Below the pieces are notes generated by a model, which did no database searches, was not told where the DNA came from, and saw only the letters and a list, made by a program, of their open reading frames with translations. From a virus, in IMG/VR virus record IMGVR_UViG_3300042479_001767, positions 23,465 through 87,464 of that record: a stretch of 64,000 bases of DNA; one strand, 5' to 3'. The position numbers and the translations under genes are program-made. How positions within the stretch are numbered: position 1 is the stretch's first letter; every line of letters starts with the position of its first letter. Of this stretch, positions 17,665-25,539 are shown piece after piece.

Positions 17665-18624
17665 TTATCCTTCTAGCCCAACTAAAGCCATCTTATTCTT
17701 TACATTTTCAAGTGCTTCTTGAAATTCAGTTAATGTACAATTGTAAACTTTAGGATCGTACTTAATATCCTTTGTACCGCTTAATGCTGAGTTGATAATT
17801 TTAAATTCAATTTCGTTCATGCTGTAACGCATTAGATTTTGGATTTTATTTTTGTCTTCTACATGATCATAATAACAATTTTCATCGTCATCTTCTTCAG
17901 ACATGTATACACTCATTGCACGAGGTGAAATTGTTTGGTAATTTGGATAGAGTTCATTGAATTTTTGAAATAACATAGAAGAGTGTTTTGATAAAAAATG
18001 TTTCTTTAATGCTAAAAGAGTAATAATTTTTTGACAAACTTCGCAACCATTTTCTGTTTTATTATCACAATCTGGAAGACATTCAAATGTTCTTGGCATT
18101 TTGTGAGACTTGCAAAATGGACAATGAGAAATATTATCTAAATGAATATTAATATTTTCTAAATGAAGCCATAGAATTTCACTATGATGATTTAAGATGT
18201 GTGTGGAAAGTGGATTTACCCATTTTTCACAAATTGGACATTTTTGTGATGGATTTCTTTTGCCAGCATTGTCAGCTTTAACTAAATTGATATAATTATG
18301 TTGTAATGCGCCAATAAAATAATTCTTAAATTCACCAGAACCATCATAGCGAGACTTTTTTCTTGCTCCTCTTGGTTTCCAGTTTGACAAAACATTGCAG
18401 AAAATTCTAATATAGTCTTGAGCAAAATCTTCTTGAGAATCATATAAATAATGATATTGATTCCACCACTCTTGCATATGTAGCATAGGTGGATAAAGTT
18501 TACAAATATCTTTATAGTGTTTGTCTATTAGAATCTTATTTCCAGAAACTAATGATTTTTGATAACGTAAAATTGCTTGCTCTAAATTTTCTTGAACTTT
18601 TAGGTGCTTTATATCATTTAACAC
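17665..18624 (-). CDS. Sigma-factor-like protein with inserted zinc fingers
   Basis: 319 residues. Residues about 20-115 look like a sigma-70 region 2: DSQEDFAQDYIRIFCNVL, then GEFKNYFIGALQHNYINLV, then KADNAGKRNP. Next come at least two zinc-binding modules: CPICEKWVNPLSTHILNHH and HCPFCKSH, then CEVCQKIITLLALKKHFLSKH. The tail (about 255-319) is helical with YSMNEIEFKIINSALSG and FQEALENVKNK and could be a diverged region 4. I infer a DNA-binding transcription factor that contacts RNA polymerase. The start is GTG 18624 with GGGGAGGG upstream. That ribosome binding site can be buried in a hairpin on readthrough RNA from recJ, and an internal promoter (18652-18680) would free it. Confidence 0.5.
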   Translation of the reverse strand: MLNDIKHLKVQENLEQAILRYQKSLVSGNKILIDKHYKDICKLYPPMLHMQEWWNQYHYLYDSQEDFAQDYIRIFCNVLSNWKPRGARKKSRYDGSGEFKNYFIGALQHNYINLVKADNAGKRNPSQKCPICEKWVNPLSTHILNHHSEILWLHLENINIHLDNISHCPFCKSHKMPRTFECLPDCDNKTENGCEVCQKIITLLALKKHFLSKHSSMLFQKFNELYPNYQTISPRAMSVYMSEEDDDENCYYDHVEDKNKIQNLMRYSMNEIEFKIINSALSGTKDIKYDPKVYNCTLTEFQEALENVKNKMALVGLEG

Positions 18625-18629
18625 AAAAG

Positions 18630-18670
18630 AACCCTCCCCGATAATAAAAATATTATAGTGCTGGAGGGTT
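18630..18670 (-). promoter_or_regulatory. Hairpin that can sequester the ribosome binding site at 18624
   Basis: Outer stem AACCCTCC/GGAGGGTT (18630-18637 with 18663-18670), inner stem ATAATA/TATTAT (18641-18646 with 18651-18656). On the minus strand the 3' side of the outer stem is the GGGGAGGG ribosome binding site of the GTG at 18624. Only RNA started upstream (recJ) contains both arms. Confidence 0.55.
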
Positions 18671-18680
18671 GATTTGTAAA
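18652..18680 (-). promoter_or_regulatory. Sigma-70 type promoter between recJ and the zinc-finger sigma-like gene
   Basis: Minus strand: -35 TTTACA (18675-18680), 17-base spacer, -10 TATAAT (18652-18657). Transcripts from here begin inside the hairpin at 18630-18670, after its 5' arm. Confidence 0.7.
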
Positions 18681-20462
18681 CTACTTTGAATGCTTGATGT
18701 CTTCTATAATCAACACTAAGCTATTTTTACCAGTAAATGTGTCAATTTCAAGAGTGTAAACAAGATCTACTACATCATCAACCTTAAAACTATCAATTAA
18801 ATAACCTCTGCGCCAAGCATTTGCAGATATCCAAGATTTTCCATCTGTAAATTTAATTTTTAAATGCTTGCCTTGTGATAATGGTTTTAATTCTGATATT
18901 TTAATACCCTTGGTGAAAAATAAGGGATTTGGATTTTCAGCACCGAAAGGAGCCAATCTTAATAAGTGATTGTATGTTTTATAATTTAGATCACCAAACA
19001 TGAGTTTTGAATCTACTTCAATCTCTTTTATATTTGTTGGATCACCAATAACATTTGATGCATATTCATTCAATGCATCTCTCATTGCTGGAATATTATT
19101 AATAGCAAGTTCAAATCCAGCTGCAAAAGCATGTCCACCACAAACAGTTGAACCATCTGCTCTTTTCTTAAACAATGCCCATGCTTTTTCAGATTTCAAT
19201 GCATTCAAGATGTTAAAGTTTCGAGTGGAACGACAAGAACCTTTTGCATATCCATCAGTTTTAAAAGAACACACTAAAGTAGGTTTATTATAAACTTCTG
19301 CTATTTTCCCAGCAATCAAACCAATCAATCCTGGATGCCAATCATCTGCACCAAGTATTAGTATATGTTCCTTTTCTAAATCAAAGTTTTTTTCAACGTA
19401 TGCTACAGCTTGTGCAATATTTTCTTCTTGTTGTTTTTGTCTTTTAGTGTTTGCATTATTCAATGTATTTGCTAAAGACTTTGCAATAAAATCATCTTCA
19501 GCCAATAACAAAGATAAAGCTGTTCCAGAATCAGCCAATCTTCCAATAGCATTAATTCTTGGACCTATTTGAAATCCAATACTTGTTGTGGTGACTTCCT
19601 TGACTCCAGCAACTCGTAAAAGTTCTTGTATTCCAGGTTTTGTACTTCTGCTTAAAATTTTACAACCATAGTCTACAATTATGCGATTTTCATCTAACAT
19701 TGGAGCAACGTCAGCTACTGTACCCAAAGCAGCAAATTCAATAAGATCATCTATCAAACTCATAATATCCATCTTGCGAGTTTTAGCTAATCCGAGCATT
19801 AATTTAAATGCAATACCACACCCTGCAAGATAATCAAAAGGATATCTCTTAAAATCTTCAGTTTTATGAGACTTGAAATGTTCTCCAGGATAGTTAGGGT
19901 CATCTCTGTTAGGATTCACAACCCCAATACAATTTGGTATTTTTCCATCATCAGAAGGATGGTGGTGATCTGTGACTATCAAATCTAAACCACATTTTTT
20001 AGCATATTCAGCTGTTTCAAATGCAACAATTCCACAGTCCACAGACATGAGCAATTTAGCTTCACGAGAAATGGCTTCATCTACAGAATGAACTTTGATA
20101 TCATATCCATCTTCCATTCTGTGGGGAACTTTATATTCAAGATTGGCTCCCATCTTTTTAAGTGCTGTGACAACAATAGCAGTGGAAGTGATTCCATCAA
20201 CATCGTAATCTCCCCATACAAAAATCTTTTCCTGATTGTCAATAGCATAATTAATTCTGTCTACAACAGGTTTGAAATCTGGCAACAATGACGGGTTGTG
20301 CAAATGTTTGATTTCTGTTTTAAGAAAATCATTAGCATCTTCAAGATTTGTGATTCCTCTTACTGCTAAAACTTTGGCAATTGTTGCTGGCATTTCAAGA
20401 TCAAATGCTAACTCGTCTACAAGACCATTATCAGCTTTTTTGAGTTTCCAAATTGTTTCCAT
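18681..20462 (-). CDS. recJ: Single-stranded-DNA exonuclease RecJ
   Basis: 593 residues, the normal length. DHH-superfamily motifs are in order: DYDVDGITSTAIV (motif I, about residue 80), SVDCGI (motif II), TDHHHPSD (motif III, DHH), then the DHHA1 segment with RINAIGRLADSGTA, and GGHAFAAGFE near residue 445. An OB-like C-terminal region follows. RecJ degrades single-stranded DNA 5' to 3' using manganese or magnesium. Here it probably serves recombination-dependent replication with RecA and the SbcCD-like complex. It starts directly at the stop of the primase catalytic gene. A promoter for the next gene sits right after its stop codon. Confidence 0.95.
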   Translation of the reverse strand: METIWKLKKADNGLVDELAFDLEMPATIAKVLAVRGITNLEDANDFLKTEIKHLHNPSLLPDFKPVVDRINYAIDNQEKIFVWGDYDVDGITSTAIVVTALKKMGANLEYKVPHRMEDGYDIKVHSVDEAISREAKLLMSVDCGIVAFETAEYAKKCGLDLIVTDHHHPSDDGKIPNCIGVVNPNRDDPNYPGEHFKSHKTEDFKRYPFDYLAGCGIAFKLMLGLAKTRKMDIMSLIDDLIEFAALGTVADVAPMLDENRIIVDYGCKILSRSTKPGIQELLRVAGVKEVTTTSIGFQIGPRINAIGRLADSGTALSLLLAEDDFIAKSLANTLNNANTKRQKQQEENIAQAVAYVEKNFDLEKEHILILGADDWHPGLIGLIAGKIAEVYNKPTLVCSFKTDGYAKGSCRSTRNFNILNALKSEKAWALFKKRADGSTVCGGHAFAAGFELAINNIPAMRDALNEYASNVIGDPTNIKEIEVDSKLMFGDLNYKTYNHLLRLAPFGAENPNPLFFTKGIKISELKPLSQGKHLKIKFTDGKSWISANAWRRGYLIDSFKVDDVVDLVYTLEIDTFTGKNSLVLIIEDIKHSK

Positions 20463-21217
20463 TATATTTTTACCAATAAGTCCTGTTGACCAGAAGATAT
20501 CATTTCCTTTATAGACTCATCTAAAAAAGAAATATCATACTTGCTAGCAAAATCATCAGGGTCCATACCTTTAGGCAATAAAACCCTATGAGCTTTTAAA
20601 GAGTATTCTTTAATTTTAGATAGTATTTTTTCTGATGCAATTTTACCAGCATCATCAGAATCCATTATCACTATAATATTATCGCAATATCTTGCTGCTA
20701 AAGCAATTTGATAATCTGATATAGAAGTGCCACACAATGCACATGTATTCTGATACCCATTATCGTAAAAACTATACACATCAAAGTATCCCTCTACTAA
20801 GATGATATAGTTTCTTATAATTGCTTCTTTTTTAGCATTATTTAGAAAAAATAAATTTCTTGTTTTTTGATAAGGCTCATTTATCCATTTGCCTTTATTC
20901 CATTTATTAATTCTGTCTTGACATTTTGCCGGTTCATGACTATATGAATCCCAAAATGATTGAACAGTCATTTCTGCTGCTTTTGGAATTTGGCGACCAG
21001 CTAGAGCAATAATTTTTCCATCAACATCACAAATGGGAACTATTAATCTTCCCCTCAATAATGGAAAATGATATCTAGAATATGATGGACAAAATCCCAC
21101 TAAATTATCATCTACTATTCTTTTGGATAAATTTCTAGTAGCATAATATTCTTGGGCAATGTTACTATCAGATAAATTACGAGTAAATTGATTATAATAT
21201 GCCTTGCGATCTTCCAT
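20462..21217 (-). CDS. dnaG: Primase catalytic part, DnaG TOPRIM half
   Basis: 251 residues corresponding to the middle of bacterial DnaG. The N-terminal part AQEYYATRNLSKRIVDD and HFPLLRGRLIVPICDVDGKIIALAGR matches the RNA-polymerase core subdomain. The TOPRIM part has LVEGYFDVYS (catalytic Glu, about residue 142) and IIVIMDSDDAGK (Asp cluster, about 185). The CHC2 zinc-binding domain is missing here and is encoded separately at 29881-30507. The C-terminal helicase-binding domain is also missing. The product would synthesise RNA primers with the zinc protein in trans. A promoter TTGCTA-N17-GATAAT ends six bases before the ATG, so the mRNA may be leaderless. Confidence 0.9.
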   Translation of the reverse strand: MEDRKAYYNQFTRNLSDSNIAQEYYATRNLSKRIVDDNLVGFCPSYSRYHFPLLRGRLIVPICDVDGKIIALAGRQIPKAAEMTVQSFWDSYSHEPAKCQDRINKWNKGKWINEPYQKTRNLFFLNNAKKEAIIRNYIILVEGYFDVYSFYDNGYQNTCALCGTSISDYQIALAARYCDNIIVIMDSDDAGKIASEKILSKIKEYSLKAHRVLLPKGMDPDDFASKYDISFLDESIKEMISSGQQDLLVKI

Positions 21218-21223
21218 CTTGTG

Positions 21224-21252
21224 ATTATCTCACATTAAAGGAACTTTAGCAA
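21224..21252 (-). promoter_or_regulatory. Promoter of the primase/recJ string
   Basis: Minus strand: -35 TTGCTA (21247-21252), 17-base spacer, -10 GATAAT (21224-21229), then six bases to the ATG at 21217. A weaker plus-strand TTAAAG-N18-TATAAA (21235-21264) overlaps it and may serve the divergent gene at 21309. Confidence 0.5.
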
Positions 21253-21308
21253 CTAACGTATAAAACTTAAACCAGAGTAAGAATCTTTTCTTTATTAGGA
21301 ATTTTGTC

Positions 21309-22400
21309 ATGGATTTAAATGAATATATTGATTTTATAATTGTTGCTGAAGAACTTGACAAGTTGGGAAGATATGCTGAAGCTGACAATCTTGTAAGATT
21401 AGCTCAATTTCCAAATATGAACCCACAAGGCTTTGGCGGTTTTGGTAATATGGGGGCTGGAAATGGCAATTTATTTACTCCACAAATGCAAGGAGCTGCT
21501 ATAGGTGGAGCTCTTGGTAATGCTGCCTTTAAGAGTCCTGTTGGAACTGCAATTGGAACTTTATTGGGAAGTGAAATTGGCAGAAAACAAGGGAATGAAA
21601 TTCAGCAAAGAAATATCCCATCTGAACAAAAAATTCAAAAATTAAAAGAAGAATTAATCAAATTACAGGCACAACCAGAACCAAGAAATTATGTCAAAAT
21701 GCAAGAATTGCAAAGACAAATCACAACTGAAGAAAAAATTCTCAAAGACACTCAAGCTCTAAGAGCACAAAATCAACCTCAGCCAGCAACACAAACTGCC
21801 AATCAAACAGGATTACCTGCATCAGCATCATTAGACCAATTAAAAGCATACAACGCAGCAAGAGATGCTAAATCGTTTGATGAATTGCAAAAATTAGTAG
21901 CGAATTTCACTTTAGCAGAACAAGCTTTAGCATTTAGATTCTGGAATTTAAAATCTCAACAAGCAGCAACTCAAACTCCAGGGCAACCAGCTGGACAATT
22001 GCAAGCTACACAAATGCCACCTGCTGTAAATAATATTCTTATGAGTATGTTGTATGACTCAGCAATGACAACTCCACAAGCTATCTGGACAAAAATAAGT
22101 ACTTCTGAACAAATTCCAGAAGGATTGAAAAGAGCAGCATTTGATGAATTCTTAAAACTTAGAAGTAATCAGATTTACGGAGCTCAACAAGCACAAGCAC
22201 CTGTAACAGCACCACAGTTTACACCAGCAGAAGATGCAGAAATTAACAAATTAGTATCTCTTGCTTTCGGGCAAGAATCAGGACGAAAATTTAATTTTAT
22301 TAAAAATAAATTCTTAAGAGATCAAATTACAAAACCAATCTACGATGAAGCAATTAAGAGACTAAGAGAGAAAGTTACATTATTGCAAAGTATGAGATAA
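21309..22400 (+). CDS. Hypothetical protein with shared N-terminal LD-G-Y-EAD module
   Basis: 363 residues. The first 30 residues (AEELDKLGRYAEADNLV) resemble the N-termini of two other plus-strand genes at 47537 and 53471. A Gly/Ala-rich segment at about 35-100 (GAAIGGALGNAAFKSPVG, GTAIGTLLGSEIG) looks like a glycine-zipper membrane-interacting stretch. It is followed by a coiled coil (about 108-150) and Gln/Ala/Pro-rich linkers, and a helical C-terminus. Gly-zipper and Gln-rich composition is common in virion or internal proteins, so a structural role is possible but unproven. It is alone on the plus strand, flanked by two leftward operons, and ends at a terminator shared with recA. Confidence 0.6.
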   Translation: MDLNEYIDFIIVAEELDKLGRYAEADNLVRLAQFPNMNPQGFGGFGNMGAGNGNLFTPQMQGAAIGGALGNAAFKSPVGTAIGTLLGSEIGRKQGNEIQQRNIPSEQKIQKLKEELIKLQAQPEPRNYVKMQELQRQITTEEKILKDTQALRAQNQPQPATQTANQTGLPASASLDQLKAYNAARDAKSFDELQKLVANFTLAEQALAFRFWNLKSQQAATQTPGQPAGQLQATQMPPAVNNILMSMLYDSAMTTPQAIWTKISTSEQIPEGLKRAAFDEFLKLRSNQIYGAQQAQAPVTAPQFTPAEDAEINKLVSLAFGQESGRKFNFIKNKFLRDQITKPIYDEAIKRLREKVTLLQSMR

Positions 22401-22411
22401 AAGTAAAACAA

Positions 22412-22435
22412 AAATCCCCTCCGAAGAGGGGATTT
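22412..22435. terminator. Bidirectional terminator between the 363-residue gene and recA
   Basis: Perfect 10-bp stem AAATCCCCTC/GAGGGGATTT with a CGAA loop, T-run after the stem on the plus strand (GATTTTTTTA) and A/T-run on the other. Two convergent genes end here. Confidence 0.9.
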
Positions 22436-22437
22436 TT

Positions 22438-23679
22438 TTATTCTAGCATTTCTTTTGCAGCATCATCAAACGAGATTCCATCATCGTCTTCTTCATCAAA
22501 TGGATCTGTGATGTTTTCCAGTTCTGATGGTGGACCTTTTTTAACAGCAGCAAGAAGATCATCAAGTGGTTTTCCCAACACTTTAAGTCTTCCACAGATA
22601 TACTCAAAGGCAGTGGTAGAATTGTCTCCACGAGTACGTTTTTCTGGAGAAGCTTGACTCATAAGAAGTTTTACAAATTCATATGGGTCTTTGGATTCTA
22701 CTACTTCGCCAGTATCAACATTTGTATAAATAAACTTCTTGCGAACTTCTTTGATATATTCAAAGCCTTTAGCTTTTGCACGATAAAGAAATTCATCTAC
22801 AGGATTGGTGTTGTCATCATCGGTAAACATGATCTTAAAAATACCAGTAAGACCAGGAGTTCCATAGCGAGTTTTCATCACTAGTACTTTTGATTTACCG
22901 CCAATGATTACATCTTGACCAGCTTCATCCTTTTTGGTTACCTGACCATTTGCTCCGTTGATTTTATTAATCCATAAACGCATATGGGTAAAGTAATTCA
23001 TAGCATTACCGCCAGATGCTTGCTTTACCATGGAACCAGGCATTGCACCAGCACCCATATAAAGTTGGTTGATAAGAACAACAATAGTTCCAGATGTAGC
23101 TGTTTTAGCAGTAAGATCTTTTGTTAATCGCTTGACAAAACGAGCATGGAGACCAATTGTCTGTACTTGCTCCATTGATTTTGCAAGTTCATCTTGTGGA
23201 ATCATTGCAGAAACAGAATCTACAATAATAACAGAATAATCACCAGTGTCTGCCATATACTTAAGAAGTTCGCCATACTTTTCAGCAGAACCAACATTTT
23301 CAACAAGAACAAGGTCTTTAACACTTACACCACAGCTGGTTGCACGTAAAGGATAGTATGAATTTTCAATATTGAAAAATGCACATTTTTTGCCTTGCTT
23401 TTGCGCTTCGGCAATAAGTTTGTACCCTAACCAAGTTTTTCCAGATTGTGATTCACCACAAAATTCAACAAGAGTGCCTGAAGGTATACCCATACCAGCA
23501 CCCAAAATTGAATCAACTTCAAAAACTCCAGTTGGAATAAACTCAATCTCTTCGGTGTCACCAGACTTGATGCATTTTTCATCAATGCCTAATGACTTCA
23601 TTTTTTGTTTCAATAACCGAAGCTGATCAGCGCTAATTACTTCTGATAAATTGTCTTTTGAATCTTTTGATTTAGCCAT
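22438..23679 (-). CDS. recA: Recombinase RecA/UvsX-like
   Basis: 413 residues. Walker A GESQSGKT (about residue 71), Walker B YSVIIVDSVSAM (about 150), the L1 region around MIPQDELAKSMEQVQTIG, and the L2 signature KQASGGNAMNYFTHMRLWI, all as in RecA. The C-terminal tail is strongly acidic (DPFDEEDDDGISFDD). RecA coats single-stranded DNA and drives strand exchange, here probably for recombination-dependent replication together with the SSB. The ribosome binding site GAGGAG is 5 bases before ATG 23679. A terminator hairpin sits just upstream, after the SSB gene, so expression is either from readthrough or from an unseen promoter. Confidence 0.93.
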   Translation of the reverse strand: MAKSKDSKDNLSEVISADQLRLLKQKMKSLGIDEKCIKSGDTEEIEFIPTGVFEVDSILGAGMGIPSGTLVEFCGESQSGKTWLGYKLIAEAQKQGKKCAFFNIENSYYPLRATSCGVSVKDLVLVENVGSAEKYGELLKYMADTGDYSVIIVDSVSAMIPQDELAKSMEQVQTIGLHARFVKRLTKDLTAKTATSGTIVVLINQLYMGAGAMPGSMVKQASGGNAMNYFTHMRLWINKINGANGQVTKKDEAGQDVIIGGKSKVLVMKTRYGTPGLTGIFKIMFTDDDNTNPVDEFLYRAKAKGFEYIKEVRKKFIYTNVDTGEVVESKDPYEFVKLLMSQASPEKRTRGDNSTTAFEYICGRLKVLGKPLDDLLAAVKKGPPSELENITDPFDEEDDDGISFDDAAKEMLE

Positions 23680-23693
23680 ATAATCTCCTCAAA

Positions 23694-23717
23694 AAGGGGA
23701 TGGTTTCCCATCCCCTT
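23694..23717 (-). terminator. Terminator between the SSB gene and recA
   Basis: Perfect 10-bp stem AAGGGGATGG/CCATCCCCTT with a four-base loop, followed on the minus strand by TTTTTG and then the recA ribosome binding site. It would lower recA expression relative to SSB. Confidence 0.8.
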
Positions 23718-23724
23718 AGTAATA

Positions 23725-24717
23725 TTAGTCGTTTAACCAGCCCATTGAATCTTCATCATCGTCGTCGTCATCTTCAACAACAACTGGCTTAGGAGCAACC
23801 TTAGCAGTTCGAGTTGGTTTGACAGGAACAACTTCTTCAACCTCATCATCTTCCACTACTGGAGCAGAGACTTTAGGTGGAGAAACTGTATATCCTGAAT
23901 CAGATTTAGGCTTTGCTACAACTGCACTGGAAGATTCTCCCTTAACAAGAGTGTGCTTGAAAATCTTATGCAAAGGATAACCGTATGCAAAGAAGTCATT
24001 CCACTCAGGCATTGAAGGATCTGATTTACGATCAAGAGCATACTGTGTACGCTCAGTTTCGAGTTCTTCAGGAGTAGGCTCACCAGCTTTGCGTAGTAAT
24101 TCAACCATTTCGTCATCTACTTCAACATTTTTGGATTCAAAGTAAACATCGTATTCGACAGACAAAGGTGGTTGTTTGCCAGTAGCTTTGGCAGTGATTT
24201 TTACACAAGGAGATAAACGGGAACCATAATGGCGAGAATCATCTTCGCCATCCCATTCTTCATCTTCGTAATTGCCTTGAGTCTTCTTAGCAATTTCAGA
24301 AAAGATAGCCTTACCCTTCTTGAGAATCTTTACTTTCCATGTGCCATCTTCTTGACGCTCAAGAACATTCTGTGCATACTGGGTTGTGAAGATATAACCC
24401 ATCTTGCGCCAAGGGCATTGATCTGGATCATCATGTCCAATGCGGTTGAATGACTTGTTGACATCAGCATCTGGAAATGGAACCTTCATAGTCTTGCCAC
24501 GAAGTTCTGGATCGTTGTTAGGATTAGGCACATATACCTTGTCGGTATATTCATGGAACATATAAGGATCGCCAACAAGTTTAAGACGACGAGTAACCTT
24601 AGGAGAGTCTTTAACAGACAGGTTTACAATAATGTCTTGTAACTTAGGGAAGGAATTCTGCTGCGGACGAGCAGGGTTGGAAGCAAGCATCTGAGATGCT
24701 GAAACACGTCGAATCAT
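23725..24717 (-). CDS. Single-stranded DNA-binding protein, gp32-like
   Basis: 330 residues from ATG 24717, chosen because GGAG lies 8 bases upstream; the frame also opens at TTG 24756. The core YIFTTQYAQNVLERQEDG and WKVKILKKGKAIFSEIA matches the T4 gp32 segment that ends in FGKKIWDKI, part of its OB fold. Only one cysteine (DPDQCPWRK) remains where gp32 has its zinc site, so the zinc is probably lost. The C-terminus is a Pro/Val/Lys linker followed by a run of aspartates and MGWLND, the acidic tail that recruits partner proteins. Base composition is visibly richer in G+C than neighbours, as expected for a highly expressed gene. It has its own promoter. Confidence 0.7.
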   Translation of the reverse strand: MIRRVSASQMLASNPARPQQNSFPKLQDIIVNLSVKDSPKVTRRLKLVGDPYMFHEYTDKVYVPNPNNDPELRGKTMKVPFPDADVNKSFNRIGHDDPDQCPWRKMGYIFTTQYAQNVLERQEDGTWKVKILKKGKAIFSEIAKKTQGNYEDEEWDGEDDSRHYGSRLSPCVKITAKATGKQPPLSVEYDVYFESKNVEVDDEMVELLRKAGEPTPEELETERTQYALDRKSDPSMPEWNDFFAYGYPLHKIFKHTLVKGESSSAVVAKPKSDSGYTVSPPKVSAPVVEDDEVEEVVPVKPTRTAKVAPKPVVVEDDDDDDEDSMGWLND

Positions 24718-24758
24718 TTTCAAACTCCGTTCTGGGGAACACAGGTCCCTCTTCAAAT

Positions 24759-24787
24759 ATATTACTATATGTTGATGGCTTTTGCAA
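24759..24787 (-). promoter_or_regulatory. Promoter of the SSB gene
   Basis: Minus strand: -35 TTGCAA (24782-24787), 17-base spacer, -10 TAATAT (24759-24764), with a leader of about 35 bases before ATG 24717. Confidence 0.5.
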
Positions 24788-24801
24788 CAGAAATGGAAAA
24801 C

Positions 24802-25530
24802 TTATTTCATTCTTCCATTTCTAGTTCTTACACTAGCACTATCATTATTATACTGCTTTAACGATGGTCGATCCTTACTGTAAAGAGAAGACAAACCTTC
24901 ATTGTTAAAGCTTTGATTGATTCTTGAAAGAGCTTGATGTTCTCTCATTAATCGATCCATTTGAGTTGCAGCAAAATCAATATTTTTCAATACTGCTTCT
25001 GTGTAACTCAAAAGTCTTTTGGCATGTGATAATGCCACCGAAAATGGACTTACTGTAAAAGTAGCTACTGCATCCTTATCAGGTTTAGTACCATTTGTCA
25101 ACTTCATTGCTATTTCTCTCAAGTTTTTATGTGCTTGAAAGATCATTTCATAATGAGCATACACTATGGCAATGATTTCGGACAATCTTGTTCTATATTG
25201 TACTTGCAATGCATACATTGCAGCATGAGCTTCAAAATCAAAATCATGCTTGTTGGGAATTGAAATATCCCAAGTGGCAATTTCTCTTCTAATTTCAAAT
25301 TCATTATAAACAGGCAAAGATGCAATTGCGAATTGCCATATTTCCACTTCTTCAGCAAAACTTTCTTCTGTAACTCCCTTGATTCTTTCAGCAATTTTTT
25401 TAGCAAAATCAGGGTCAGTCCAAGGAGTTATTTCTGGTAAAGGTTTCCATTCGAAATCAGCTAAAAGAATTGTGTCATCATTTTCTTCGCTTATATTTTC
25501 GTCATCTTCTTCTGTATATAAATTGCTCAT
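24802..25530 (-). CDS. Hypothetical protein between DnaE and SSB
   Basis: 242 residues, unrecognised. The N-terminal 25 residues are very acidic (EEDDENISEENDD). The middle, about 60-200, is a long helical region (EIIAIVYAHYEMIFQAHKN, AKRLLSYTEAVLKNID). The C-terminal 40 residues are basic and polar. Its place between the polymerase and SSB genes in the replication string suggests a replication accessory role, but nothing in the sequence proves it. The start ATG 25530 is 10 bases after the dnaE stop. Confidence 0.65.
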   Translation of the reverse strand: MSNLYTEEDDENISEENDDTILLADFEWKPLPEITPWTDPDFAKKIAERIKGVTEESFAEEVEIWQFAIASLPVYNEFEIRREIATWDISIPNKHDFDFEAHAAMYALQVQYRTRLSEIIAIVYAHYEMIFQAHKNLREIAMKLTNGTKPDKDAVATFTVSPFSVALSHAKRLLSYTEAVLKNIDFAATQMDRLMREHQALSRINQSFNNEGLSSLYSKDRPSLKQYNNDSASVRTRNGRMK

Positions 25531-25539
25531 AGCATTTCC

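Noticed and set aside
17293-17676. 127-residue plus-strand frame opposite the SpoVS-like gene
   Set aside because: Mirror frame of a gene with a recognised family and a ribosome binding site; no signal for the plus-strand frame.
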